Numbered from the stretch's first letter, positions 38,629 to 50,977 are shown. The stretch is 64,000 nucleotides of DNA from Linepithema humile (GCF_040581485.1 NC_090129.1:35615264-35679263); one strand, 5' to 3'. Numbers and translations are program-made. Notes: generated from the sequence alone by a model not told the origin.

Positions 38629-38670
38629 TTAAGATTAAGATTAAGACCGAAGCATAAACCAGCCATATGG

Positions 38671-38823
38671 CCGGTATTCATAGTCCGTTCTTATATTCGA
38701 TCGTCTTAAGCACGAACTTATATTCGCTCTCTTCGTCAGACACAATCTATGTGTGACGAAGAGAGCGAATATAAGTCCGTGCTTAAGACGATTTTGAATA
38801 TAAGAACGGACTATGAATACCGG
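38671..38823. mobile_element. Palindromic MITE family B
   Basis: 153 bp with arms of about 68 bp (CCGGTATTCATAGTCCGTTC at the left, its complement at the right) around a spacer of roughly 15 bp. It abuts the family A nest. Confidence 0.85.
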
Positions 38824-38836
38824 TCTATGATTTAGG

Positions 38837-39118
38837 CCAGTATTCATAGGCCGAATTCCCACTGAGCGCATCACGCGTCGGCGTCATCCATCGCGTCACG
38901 AATTAATCAATCAAACCATCTCATTTTATTCGCGCGGTAAATGATGCATAAAATGGAATGTTTTGATTGGTTAATTCGTGACGTGGCGGATAACGCGACG
39001 CGTGACGCGCTCAGTGGGAATTCGGCCTTAAGATATTAATTTGGTTTTTTGATTGGTTCATAGCATTTTAAGACAATACTTAAGACAATTTTAAATAAAA
39101 GAACGGACTATGAAAACC
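38837..39118. mobile_element. Second family B-related element, interrupted by family C
   Basis: GGCCAGTATTCATAG (about 38836-38850) and AAAAGAACGGACTATGAAAACCG (about 39096-39118) match the two ends of family B. The family C element lies between them, followed by family-B-like TTAAGACAATTTTAAAT. This is a nested insertion, so family B is older here. Confidence 0.65.
38849..39027. mobile_element. Palindromic MITE family C
   Basis: 179 bp with arms of about 80 bp. The left end GGCCGAATTCCCACTGAGCG and the right end are exact complements. TTAA follows on the right. The arms include TTGATTGGTTAATTCGTGACG-like sequence. Confidence 0.85.
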
Positions 39119-39318
39119 GTCCTTATATGAATCATTTCGAAAATACAAACTTTTTAAACGGCCTCTATATATTAATATTTTTATTCCCTGAAAAATAACA
39201 ATTATCATTGGATAATGGAAGCAATATAAACCCGCCATTATGGTCACTAGCTCTTGTCGTGCGTGCATGTAAATTGTATACATTTCATCGTATATCATAT
39301 TTCATGATATATTTCTAG

Positions 39319-39393
39319 AATGCGACTTCGGTCTTCGGTCCTTCGGTGTGCGTCTTTTCTGGTCTTTTCATCAGCTGTTTCCGACACGGATAG
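39319..39393 (+). promoter_or_regulatory. Possible non-coding first exon of the 67-aa protein gene
   Basis: A pyrimidine-rich stretch ends at a consensus donor (TAG/GTGAGTAAAG, donor at 39394). Joined to the acceptor at 41855/41856, it would give a 5' UTR exon carrying a short upstream open frame that stops soon after the junction. The link is a guess based on splice signals and strand only. Confidence 0.3.
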
Positions 39394-39399
39394 GTGAGT

Positions 39400-41855
39400 A
39401 AAGTGACTTGGTACGCGTTCACGAAATCGTACTTGGGCTAATTATTGTCTGTGACATATTATTAGATGTGTTCTTTGTACGATAAGTCAAAATGCTGCAG
39501 CAACGACTTGTGTTAATATTATCAATTTTATACAAGCCATATAAATTCTTAATTAATGGTAAGATACAAAGGATAAACTCTCATAATGTAAAGTGTGATA
39601 AAAATTCTAAATATTAAGTTATATTTATATAATGTATATATATTAATATTTTTATAAATATTAAAATTGGTAATTTTTCTAAATGGAACATATTATGTCC
39701 TATATATCAGGATTAATAAACTCGTATCTACTGAGAATTAATATTTTTATATAAATATAAACACAATATGAGTCAGTCGCCAGTTACCTTTATCACGTAA
39801 CCGTTAATTACGTAACAGACACCTTTGTTTTGTGCTCACGAAAGGAAAGAAATCGGTTCTCACCGTTCATCACTTCTACCTCCGCAGACAAGAAAAGTCA
39901 CTTTAAACATTGAGTTAAACAAACTCGATCAAGTCGGTAATCTAAATGAGAAAACGGCTAACCTAGAGTCTCATTTGTTGCAATCTTTTTTCAGAAGAAT
40001 GTATATATGCTGTTCTTGACGAAGTGCAACGAGTTGCAAGTGTATAGGTTAAGTTCCATTCCCGGCAAATATTGTACCATGAAATTAAGAATCAGAAATA
40101 TATTTGTCGTCTAAGCGTTTGTTTTTTTTTTTTTTTTTCCTGCGGACGATATACTTTCTTCAGGAGTTTCTGTTTTTTGAGCAGTTGAGGGGAGTCAAGG
40201 ACAACGTTGTAGAAAGATCGGTTTGAGGTTAGATTCGACTTTCCTCTTTTTTTCCAGTAAAATGTCAAAGTCAGAAATTGGAAACGGGTTCGCCGATGAG
40301 TTTAAGAAATTTTTTTCCCGAAAAAATATGATTTACGATGTTATTCTGTATTATAGACAAGTAATGTAATGAATATTTTAGTAGGCGGGAGTTGATATTT
40401 CATTAGGTTAACAATAAGATTTAGATATCTATATTTTATTCTAATGCATAATTCCTCGAAACTCTTTAATCTTTAGAATTTAACGATCCTATAAAGTTTT
40501 AAATGACGTTTTCTTAATCTTTGTAATAAAAGAAGTTTACAGAAAAGTTTTGGATTTAATATATAATGCAAACTGATTGTTGCGTTAATTAGCCTTTGAA
40601 TCTCCTTTGCGATTTAGTACGTGGATTGCGCCACAGCCAAACATGCTTATCTATTTCGCACTTGGTTCATCAATAATACGTAGAAGAGAGATTTATCAGC
40701 GATATTGTTTGATAATGTGCGACAACTAATAATTTTTATCTCTGAAGCGGAAAGATTGCGTAACTATCAACAGACGGATTAATATCCTCTTGTGTATAGA
40801 ACGGAAGTTGAATGATCTAATTTAAGCTCGTTTGTTTTCAATGCATTGAAAGAGGCTTTCGCGTCACTCGATTTATCAATTACATTTAAATATACACATA
40901 AACGATTTAACGTTTCTGCGCCACTTGCAATAACGTGCGATATCAAATCAGAACGAGATTAATCGACTAATAACTCGTCAGTTTCTGATATCTTGTGACA
41001 CGAGAAAGTATTTTTTTAGACATGTGTACCCACTGCTTGCGTGAATACCCTTCTTTCATCATACGATTAATTAACTCTCTGAGAGAAACATTTTACTACA
41101 AAGAAAGGAAAACATTACATAATAATCTCTCTAAATGTAGAAAGAGGCAGCATACAAATATTTGTCTCTTATTATTTATCTACAAATTACAAATTCAAAA
41201 ATTCTTAACATGATGTTATAAAATTCTCTTAATATTCTTGCAGTGGATCTGTTTGAGGATACTTGATAATTTAGACATTAATCTGCAGATTAATATTCTC
41301 TTCTCAGCTTTTAATATCACAAGCGGAATTTACAAATACAAACATTACAAAAAATTCACCAATATTAAAGAATTGTAACGAAATAATTTTAATTGTATAA
41401 TTTTAAGACTATTCATTTATTTAATGCCGATAGAAATCTATAACATCAAGGCATTTGAGCAATGTATAAAAATATGTAACATGTTTTCATCTGTAAAAAA
41501 GGTTTTTTTTGTCATCTGTTCGAATGAATTCGACGTTACATTCGAATAAATTTGTCGTAACGCAGCCAAGTGATAAGAGAGCACGTTTTACGCGAGAGAA
41601 GGACTTTTGCCCTCCACTTTTATATTATGCTTTGTACAATTTCATTGCTTCATAATGCGCCTCTCATTTATACACTGTAATTCGCACAATTGAGCTGAAT
41701 TAACTGCATTTCCCGTGCGGTGCTTTGGAAAGAAAACAGTGCGTTTTTCGCGAAACTTATTTGTCCCCCCCCCCCCCCCCCCCCCCCAATAAAATTATGA
41801 ATTATTGCATAATTTACTTTTAAAAGAAAACTCAATAAATATCTATTTTTCTTAG
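39400..41855. other. AT-rich region, probable intron
   Basis: No coding sequence was recognised. It contains a T run at about 40118-40138 and a C23 run at 41765-41787, about 70 bp before the acceptor of the small gene. Confidence 0.4.
41765..41787. repeat. C23 homopolymer
   Basis: Twenty-three consecutive C residues on the plus strand. Such runs can form i-motif or (on the other strand) quadruplex-like structures and are prone to assembly error. Confidence 0.9.
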
Positions 41856-41882
41856 GTGCACATAGGAAGCTGCGGTAACGAA

Positions 41883-42313
41883 ATGCGTCTAACTAATCCT
41901 GTACTATACGCTCTCCGATTGTCATTGAATCAGGTAAAACGCATAAACTCACTCGCTCTCGATTCCACATTAATCAACGTTAATTAACGCTAAAATGTTT
42001 AAATAAAAAATTTTCAAATCTAGTTTACATGAAATCTCTGCATTGATACTCGTATGATTGAAAAATGTGCAGTGTGAAGGAGAAAACTAAAGCTACTGAG
42101 AAAGATGTTTCGTTTTGACGAAAAGAAAGATTTGTCCAACACGATGAATTTTGCTTTCAGGGCGCTGGTCCGACTTTATATAGGGCCAAGAGCTTCGATC
42201 GCGGCACATCGAGATACGCAATCTTCCTCGCGACTGTTGGACTATCTATGAGCATGTTCTCCCTGAAACAGATGCAGTCGTCGCATCAGCGTCGTCTGCG
42301 GAGACTCTGTTAG
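41883..42313 (+). CDS. Small single-pass membrane protein, unrecognised
   Basis: Two coding segments, 41883-41933 and 42161-42313, give 67 aa. The first segment follows a good acceptor (TTTTTCTTAG, 41855) and ends CAG/GTAAAA; the second follows TTGCTTTCAG. The protein reads MRLTNPVLYALRLSLNQ, then a basic loop, a hydrophobic helix at about 36-52 (YAIFLATVGLSMSMFSL) and a basic tail (HQRRLRRLC). A basic, non-acidic N-terminus and one helix are typical of small mitochondrial inner-membrane proteins, but I cannot assign a family. AATAAA lies 28 nt after the stop (42341-42346), supporting a real gene end. Confidence 0.65.
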
Positions 42314-42340
42314 GAATCGCGAGCGCGATCGTGATTCATC

Positions 42341-42346
42341 AATAAA
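42341..42346 (+). terminator. Polyadenylation signal of the small membrane-protein gene
   Basis: AATAAA 28 nt downstream of the stop codon at 42311-42313, followed by an A-rich stretch. Confidence 0.6.
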
Positions 42347-44266
42347 AAAAATCGACAGTCAACTTGGAAAAAGCAAATAAATTCATTAATTAATCACGAA
42401 GTATGTCTACGCTATAGATCTCATCGTCACAAACGACGCTGTTCTACAATCAACAACACCATGTATGTCGAGCTCATTACGTATATTTTGAGTTTGCGGT
42501 TTGTAATAGGTAAGCTGCCTTTCCGTAGAAGTCTCGTAGGCGTGTTCTCCTGGGATTAGACTCTCGCGAATCTAGAGGATCATGTCCTCGATCCACAGAC
42601 GCGCGCATAAAACCGCGTGCTTTAGTCACGTCGAATACAGCAGTTGGTACAGGCTTGCTGTTAGAAGCAAGAACTGGAACTGCGCGATCAAGTTTCGTCG
42701 AAGCGAGCGTCGGCTTTGAGCGACAAACGAGACTTGCCGAATCGCACTAGATTCTTTAGATACGATTAATTTATCACGTCGCGGAAGAGACAGCATTCTA
42801 GTCTTGCGAGTAAACAATGTCGCTTCTGCGAGATGATGCAGCCGCCTTGTTGCTTTCTGAATCCTAGAAGTGCTTTCGTCCTCAACCGTGTGTACGAGAG
42901 GTGATTGCTTTAACAGAGATAACTTTGCACCACAATTTATTTTAGCTCATCGATTATTTTCGAAGATGGTTCCTGTTAATGTACGATAGCACCTGCTGAT
43001 GCAACGTTACCTCATTTTATAATGTACGGTATGCGACATTTTTGTCCGATATCGAACCGGTTTAAGAGAAGAAAATTAAATTTAAAAAATGAATAATAAT
43101 AATTCAATGACGATTGATTTTATCGAGGTCAGTTGCTAGCAAAAATGAAACCAACACAAAATTTTCCTTTTTCATTCAAATTGTAAAGTCGTTTACTTAC
43201 AATTAACGCATCTTAAACCAGTTCTGATCAGTTGAAAGTTCTTCTTGGAGATACAGCAAACTGCAAACAAGCTCGAGGCGAAAAGTTTCGTTGTGTTTCG
43301 TCGGAGATTTGACGTTACTATAGTTACTATAGAATCGTATTGTAATTAACGTAAAATTCATCGATTGAATGTCGTTGATATTATTGGCCATCTTTGTCTC
43401 ACTGTAGAGTCCCGCTGAATACTGTCGTTTGAAGCAAAATTGGACCCTTGTACAGATCGTTACAAGTTGCCGTAGTTATCTGTCACAAAACCTCACGATG
43501 TCTAATTGTCTAAAAATTTATTCAAGTTTCTTTTTTCCCCGCAACTATCACACTTTTAACTTTTAAATAAGAACAAAATTCTAGTGAAAGTGATATAAGT
43601 GATGTGTATTCGTCACAATTAATATTGCTTTAATTCGATGCGACAAACCTACTGTGCTATAATTGTTACAAGACATATATCTGTCATCGTTGTACGGATC
43701 TATACTTGTGTAATCGTATACGTTGTTCGAAGCATTTGTAAGATTGATCATTGTTTTTAATAAAACGTTGATTCAATTAACCAGAATCGATCTTTATTAA
43801 AGATTTTCCAAATATCTCGTCGATAAATTTATATTGAAAATTGATGCTTAAATACAGGAAAAAGAGATACTGCAAGAGGAAAGTAATTTTGTCGTAATGT
43901 CATCAACTATCGAGACACGATTAAGACATTAATATTACCAAATGATATATGAAAAGAAAACGTACAGACATCTCTTTCTATCTTAATCTTAACGTGTACA
44001 TTTATTTATAACTATTATACAGTCTCAGGCTCGATATATTCCATCTCGTATAACGTCTTGTTCATTTTCTCTCATATTCTCTTGTTCTTGTTTTTTCGCA
44101 TTTCCATAGAAAGCCACGTCTATGCCGCAAAAATAAAAACTGCAGGCCGAAAGCCGAGTTTTTCTTATGCGCGCAAACAGCATAGAGCGATCTCTCTTTT
44201 TTGTCATACAAAATTAGTTTTGCCCGTTTCGTATCGATGGCACAGACGCGACTGTCCACATACAAG

Positions 44267-44305
<39 letters not shown>

Positions 44306-44983
44306 TAAAAATTGTGATCGTCGGGCCGCCCGATTCAAAACTTTGTATGCGCGCATACGACGACGATATACACACAGCCGCTTGATATTTTTTTCAAATA
44401 TTTGACTCGGGAGAGAGAATGGAAAGGAAATGAGGGATTCGGTGAGAATTTGAATCCATCCAAAATATAGAAAACTTATTTGAAATTTGTAAAACTTAAC
44501 TATATTTAAGAATTTCTATCCTAAATTCGACACTCGGGTTTTTTTTTGGAAAAAGACTAGAAATAGAGATTATAAAGATTAAAAATTTAATTTCGCGCAA
44601 TTAAGAAAAAAATTAGATTATCCAGCAATTCTTGCTCATCTTTCACGACAGATGCGACTTTTTTTTAACGGGAGGAAAGAATTCTACTTAAAGGAAAACA
44701 CTTTGGTGAAACGACCCTCAATAAAATTTGGCAGACAAAATGAAAGGTACTTTACATTCTCTAAATTTCTTTCGGTTTATCTTTCTATCGTCGCGCGTGC
44801 GAATCACAAGATCGATGGAAAACTAACAAAACGCAAGCGAGTGTAATGTGCTCCTTCTCGAAGCTGGACGCGTTTGTTATAATTGTCTTCCTCAAACAAT
44901 TCCTACACAATTCGATTGGATATCGTTGCACAGCGATCTCTTGTAACCTGTAGCGTTGCACAAAAGTGATTGATATGTCATAA

Positions 44984-45084
44984 TACAGGGCACACCTCAA
45001 CTTTTACAGAGATATTTTTCAGCTTCGTAGCAAAAGAAATATCTCCATGAAAATGATGCCCCGCCAACTCTGAACCATCCTGTA
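44984..45084. mobile_element. 101-bp TIR element
   Basis: Ends TACAGGGCAC and ATCCTGTA are inverted. Internally GAGATATTTTTC pairs with GAAATATCTC. It resembles the short TACAGGG-ended repeats common in insect genomes. No target duplication beyond TA was seen. Confidence 0.5.
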
Positions 45085-45881
45085 CATTAATGCAGTACTA
45101 CAGGTTGAAAAATTACAATGCAACAATATCGAGCGACATGGAGAAGCCGTTTTAGAATAGGAAACGCTCCATCGAATGGAACAGCAGGAAAGGATTAAGC
45201 GCGAGCTCGTCTCGGTTCTCCTATCTGTAATTATTTCCTTAACAATACTCTAATGGCAGTCTGTGCAGGGAGGTAAGTATCTGTCAAGTCGGTTTTGACA
45301 GTTACAAATGTGACATCAATTCCACGATATACTTTATGTGTCACGAGGTCGAACCGACTGGGCTCGTTGAAACGCGAGTCGAGGAAAGAGAATATAGTGT
45401 GTGTAATGTGTGTTCATTTTCGCAGATGAGAAGGAAAACAATGCTCGCAAATCAGGCATCAGTGTGATTCGAGCTGCCCAACGATTAAGATATATTGGAC
45501 TTTCGCGGGCTATCGTCGCTTTTTCTGAGAAAACCGCCACCACTTTCACAAGTATTTTATCAAAGATGTGATGACAAAGATACTTTTAAGTATAGGCCAA
45601 CGGATGAATGCAACTAATAATTCTAAAATCCTGAAACAAAATTATCTAGAATGAAGGAAACCACCGGCAAATGCTTCTCAGCGATAAGAAAATAAATTTT
45701 AACTCTTGAATTTAATAATCTCAGGCCGAATAGAAATGCCGCTCTTCTTTCTTTTTCTCGCTCCTGTTGACTCAATGAAATTTCATTGTATTGAATAAAA
45801 ATATTCAACCGCGAAAGTCCAGCATGCTTATCTAAGGAATTAAGCTACAAAGTGGCTACAATTGTTTTTTTTATTATTATT

Positions 45882-45922
<41 letters not shown>

Positions 45923-48576
45923 TTCATTCTTACTCTCATACGCACACTGTGTGCTCTCCCCTTCTTTCACCAACTCTTTTTCTATCTCACTACGAGTCAG
46001 ATTCCCTTCTCCCTTCGCATATACATATATAAATTCTCGCTGTGTAGCGCAGTAGGCAGGACTGGACAATCTCTCAAATACATGCAATCGATACGAATGT
46101 CTCAGATACAAAATACTTTCTTTGTATTTTGCATTCCGCATCCAATTCTCAAAAGTACGTATGCATTTTGTACAGCACACTTGCAATAGTGTCTCGGTGT
46201 GATTTGATATTTAGCATGCTTTTCAGAGTATTTCCTTATTTGCATTCAAAGTAGTGTCTTTTTTTACAGTATTCCGCCCAGCCCTGGCGCGATAGGTAAC
46301 ATAATGTAATGTAATTACTTTTTAATATTTGTCTCTCGTTCTCCCACTTGCTGAAATGTTCGATTGACGGGCAAGTTAACGTATCATCGTCGTCAGCAAT
46401 ATCTAGAATCGTTAGCACGTACACCGCGCTTGCATTGATTATTATTCACCAAATGATAATTTGCAAACAAAGCCACTAGCAACTCGCGAGCTCCTGCAAC
46501 CGCGATGCCTCGTCACGATTTCGCCCACCTAAAAAAAGGTCGCTCAAGTCACTTCTTATATATAAAATGGCATTCACAAATCTCGGGCTAAGATTTACAA
46601 ATTATAAAAGATACGGAAGAGTCAATCGGGATAATTGAGATTTTTGCTTAAAAATGAGAAACTGTAACGAGTCGTCGACAACAAAGTTAATAATCAATAC
46701 TTTTTATGATTGCGATAGATTTTATGAAAATTATGAAATAAATAAGTATAATTTTATCTTATTTAAATATATCGTTACATTGTCCTATTCGTCAAACATC
46801 TCTCATCCCAGTCGACCTTAGCTAAAATAAATGAGAAACCCGAAATAATTATTACACAGTAGATGTCATTGCAGTAAATTGTGTAAAGAAACTTGAAGTA
46901 ATCGTAAAATTGCTCCTTCCTCCTCCAAAAAAAGTTAAATTTTCCTTTTAAATGTTTGTTCTCATCTAATGACTATTCAACGGTTCAGCTACGCGTTTCA
47001 CATTTCTTATTGAAGATTACGGTTTCTGCGGTATACCGATAAGAGAACTCAAACGTTCCCTTCTTGAAGGTGTCATCGACGTCCACTGTCCTGAGTTCCC
47101 AACAGATGTACATCTGTTACTTGCAGAATTTTGTAATTCTCCGAGAAATAGTTAAATGTGGCCCTTATTGACTAATAGTCTCCTCAACTCGTCAACTTTA
47201 GACTGCCATTAACTTGGTAGTTCTTCATATTTTATTTCACCGGAAACAATATAAAGGGGATAAGAAGAAAGCGCACTTGGAAACTCGCGCAGTGACAAAT
47301 CAGATTCCCGTACGGTCACTTTTACCGTTAAACAAGACAAAATTTATTCATCGAATCCGAAAAGCTGTAAAAGAGTAAAAAAAAGATAAATACAACACAT
47401 CAGTTTTAAATATATTAAATATAATAATATTTAATAATATATATTAAAAATTTTCTTCACGCATAAATTTCGTAAAAATCTTTAAAAACATTTATGTTCG
47501 TCATACCAAAGAAAATATATCTAACAATCGGATGAATATAAATCACTGTGCTTTACAAGTAACTGCGTTAAACAAACAATCTGAGTGAATCATATAATGT
47601 ATAATTTACCACGAAATATATATATCGTTGATATCAACTTTAAGAATAGCGTTATGTTGTGACTGAAAAATCTTATGCAAGATACGACGCAACGAATTTT
47701 GTACATTCTTACCGGTATACGCTATTATAATCTCCTATAACAAATATTGTAAAACGCGACATATATACATTTGTGTGTGAATATGCGCGCGCGCGCGTGT
47801 GTGTGTGTGTCGCGTGTCTTGCGTGTACATATGAGTACAGAATATTCAAGTGGGCTCCGTCATAGCGGACCAACGAAGTAAACATACACAATATACTATG
47901 TATAAAGTATATTATATCCCGTAAGATCTGGCGTATACTGTAGTACGACTTTAGTAGTTGTGTTTGCCTTAATAAGCAATAAAAATATGTAAAAGACTGA
48001 GCTCTGTTAGCACGGTACATATATACATATATATAAATATCACTCTCGTTTTGTTTCTTATATTACGAATCGACTAAACTCGGATTATGATCACCCTGGA
48101 TATATCTTGTACGCCAATTGCGGTGCACATGCGCGCGATATATATAAGTGCGCGATCGAGGCAAAGCTCCGCGTCCCTCCGCGTTCTTGCACGTCTCTTC
48201 ATGTCTCCTCTCTTCGATCACAACGGGTCGTGATAGGACACAAACTTTAATATATTTACTATGATATCCAGTTTCGGTTTCGCGCTGCTCTGCGGTCTGC
48301 ATTCACGCCGCGGTCGTTCTGGTCGATTGCACGACATTTGAGAAAACCACTGGAACTGCTTTGGGCGTGAGAAACTTGGCGATTGTTGTGCCAGAATGTT
48401 TCTTTACCCGCTGCTGGCCGCACCTTCGAGCGCAGGATCGGCTACTTGTATGCATTACAGTACAGTGTTCGAGAAAACTTGAACAATGGATGAAACTCTC
48501 ACATACCGCGATGAAGAAAGGAACCGATCGACAACGAAGATGACGAAGTTGATGAAGATGACAAAGATGACACAGA

Positions 48577-48577
<1 letters not shown>

Positions 48578-48628
<51 letters not shown>

Positions 48629-48640
48629 AACGACGACGAC

Positions 48641-48672
<32 letters not shown>

Positions 48673-48674
48673 CA

Positions 48675-48721
<47 letters not shown>
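48578..48721. repeat. (GAC)n trinucleotide array
   Basis: About 48 GAC units with a few AAC interruptions, starting 69 bp beyond the Smox stop codon. On the Smox transcript it would read as a GUC-rich 3' UTR stretch. All six frames through it are open, giving artificial poly-Thr, poly-Ser, poly-Val and poly-Asp frames. Confidence 0.9.
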
Positions 48722-48789
48722 CAGCGCATAAGGAGCATATTCACATGTTTTTTTTTTCTCACGAACAAACGGATGGAGGATGCAAGGAT

Positions 48790-50977
48790 TTAAGACATCG
48801 AGGAACAGGGTAGCCGCGGCGAGCCCATCTGTGTGAGTACCCTGTCGAGCCACTGAAGTGGCCCGTTTAAATGCAATTCGATCCAACAGGGAGTCGAAGT
48901 AACCGTCTGTCGTCGGTATTCCGCACCCCAGCCCTTCACAAAGCTCATCCGGATCGTGCACATACGCGTCAGCTGGTACACTGCCTCGAAACCTTGCGAC
49001 ACCGATTGCGACAGTAGTGCCGCGAATTCTTGGTTGTTGAAGATCTTCAAGTTGCATCCTGCGAAGAAACGGATAACAGTTTATCACCGATTTCGAGAAA
49101 TAAATAAATAAAATATTGCTTGAGCGATAGTCGCGTGTTATCAACGAGTTACTGGAATAATGTAGAAATAAACAAAGCGGATAAAAATTTGAGAAAAGAT
49201 TCGTATCAGACAATAAGAAAAGAGGAGAAGATAAAAGCATGATATCTATTTTAAAGAGGGAAGAAAGAAAGGTAAAGATTTTTCATTTACCTGGCGGTAT
49301 CTTACAGACAGTGGCCGGATGCCAGCCGTAACGCTGATTGCAATTAGGACTCTGCACGAAGATACTCGAGTCGGACAAACACTCGGCGAATACCTCGCCG
49401 CCGATATAATACAGCCTGACGCCCTTGCCGATGTGTCGTCTGGTCTGCTCGACCACCGTGTTGCGATTCACGTTAGACAGCAAGCCGAGGCAGAAGCGTT
49501 CCGAGTTGCTCGGATCGGTAAAACCGTCCACCGTTATGCTAGGTTGCGACGCGTGGAACGTCTCACCCACTCTCGTGTTTAATTCGTAATAACTAATTGA
49601 ACACCTGTGAAGGCAAGCAAAAAAGTAATGTGTGAGTGGCGTGCATTGTGTGATAAAGATTATCATGAGATGATTATATGTCGCGTATTTTATTTCAGTT
49701 AATTCGACTTATAAAAAGAAGAGATACGAGAGAAATCTCTCTGTATCTTTATTTCAGTTTTGATTATTTCAGTTTTGCTCGGAGAAGGAGAAATGATTGC
49801 GATCGATATATCGTCTCGCAGATAATACAGCGTATCGTCCGTTGTTTTCATGTCTGAGAAGGTGCAGCATGCTATGCGCGTCGTCCATTAATCAGCCCAG
49901 CACTCACCAAAATGCGGGCTCGCAATACATAACCGGCTGCGCGTCCACGGGGCTGGGCGACAGGCGCGACAGGGACATGTTATCGTTGTGGTCCATATTG
50001 TCGCCGTCCTCGCTGATGTAGCCCGGCGGCGGTGTGTCTGCTGGAGGATCCATGGATCCTGGAGCGGGGTGAGGCGAGCCCTGCACGCTTCCCAGGCTCC
50101 CGACGCTCGCCGGGCTCGTCGCCTGCATGCTCTGAACACAAATAATCTGCGGCGTCATTTCATCCCCGATCTAATAGCATGCATCTAATGGGTATAAACT
50201 CGGATCGCGATATGATGGTGACTGATGGTCTTTAATCAACGCCAATTACCGATCATCTGCCCGTTTTAGATCACAATTTTAATCACTCGTATAATATTCA
50301 TAGGGATCAAAAGTTGGACATGATTTTCAACGCCGAAACATTCGCATTATGCGTGAATTCTGTGACCTCAAAAATCATACATCCCACACTTTGCTAAATA
50401 TTAGATTAGTGCAAAAGATTTGACGTGTCTGTCGAGTAAAATTAAAGACAAAATTGCAGAGTTACAAATAAATTTTCATCGGCTAAAATAGTCGTCGTTG
50501 ATTTTAATACATTTTTGCATCTGAAAAGAAATTCTTATACGTCCGATTTAAAAAAACTTATTTCTTAAATAAATCTTCACGAAGAAGCGACAAACTTCTC
50601 GCGCCAACTAATCCGAGAAATAGATTTTATCGCTAACTGTTGTCTAAACACAAGGTCCGTAATATTATTATAGTAAATATTTGACAAATGTAATTATTAA
50701 CGTGTTTGTCGAGCGAAAGTGAGTAATTTAACCGTCTTACACATAATACTCTAAAATTTCATAGAACAGATAATTTTGGTTTTGAACCACAGAATTAGTT
50801 ATCATCGTAATTTCATGTTTCGATGCTTTCTTCTGTAATATTTATGCAAGAGATAATTAATAGATAAGAAAGCCAAACTTTTGAATGAGAAATTAATCAA
50901 CGGCAAGAAAGCCAATTGCTTGGCTAACGTGCTTGGTTCAGTTACCGACCTGCATTCCTTGGTATGGATTATTCGGT

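Larger units (their letters stand above)
37094..38660. repeat. Composite nested inverted repeat (giant hairpin-capable region)
   Basis: A perfect 20-bp outer pair, GGTTTATGCTTCGGTCTTAA (37094-37113) and its complement (38641-38660), encloses the structure. Inside are two copies of a 154-bp palindromic element on the left and three inverted copies on the right. An inner pair lies at 37472-37486 and 38109-38123 (CGTTTAT[A/G]CTTCCCT, one mismatch). A separate palindromic element sits at 37501-37647 within the spacer. The spacers carry repeated CTTAATCTTAA. The layout is symmetric around about 37.9 kb. Confidence 0.8.
42347..48789. other. Large intergenic region and Smox 3' UTR
   Basis: No protein gene was recognised in about 6.4 kb. 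It contains an AT tract (about 44267-44300), a short TIR element (44984-45084), a CT tract (about 45888-45919), a GC/GT tract (about 47783-47815) and the long GAC repeat (48578-48721). The right part should be the Smox 3' UTR. Confidence 0.5.

Noticed and set aside
48455..49240. Open frames with poly-Val, poly-Thr and poly-Ser over the GAC array
   Set aside because: Artefact of the trinucleotide repeat, open in all frames.
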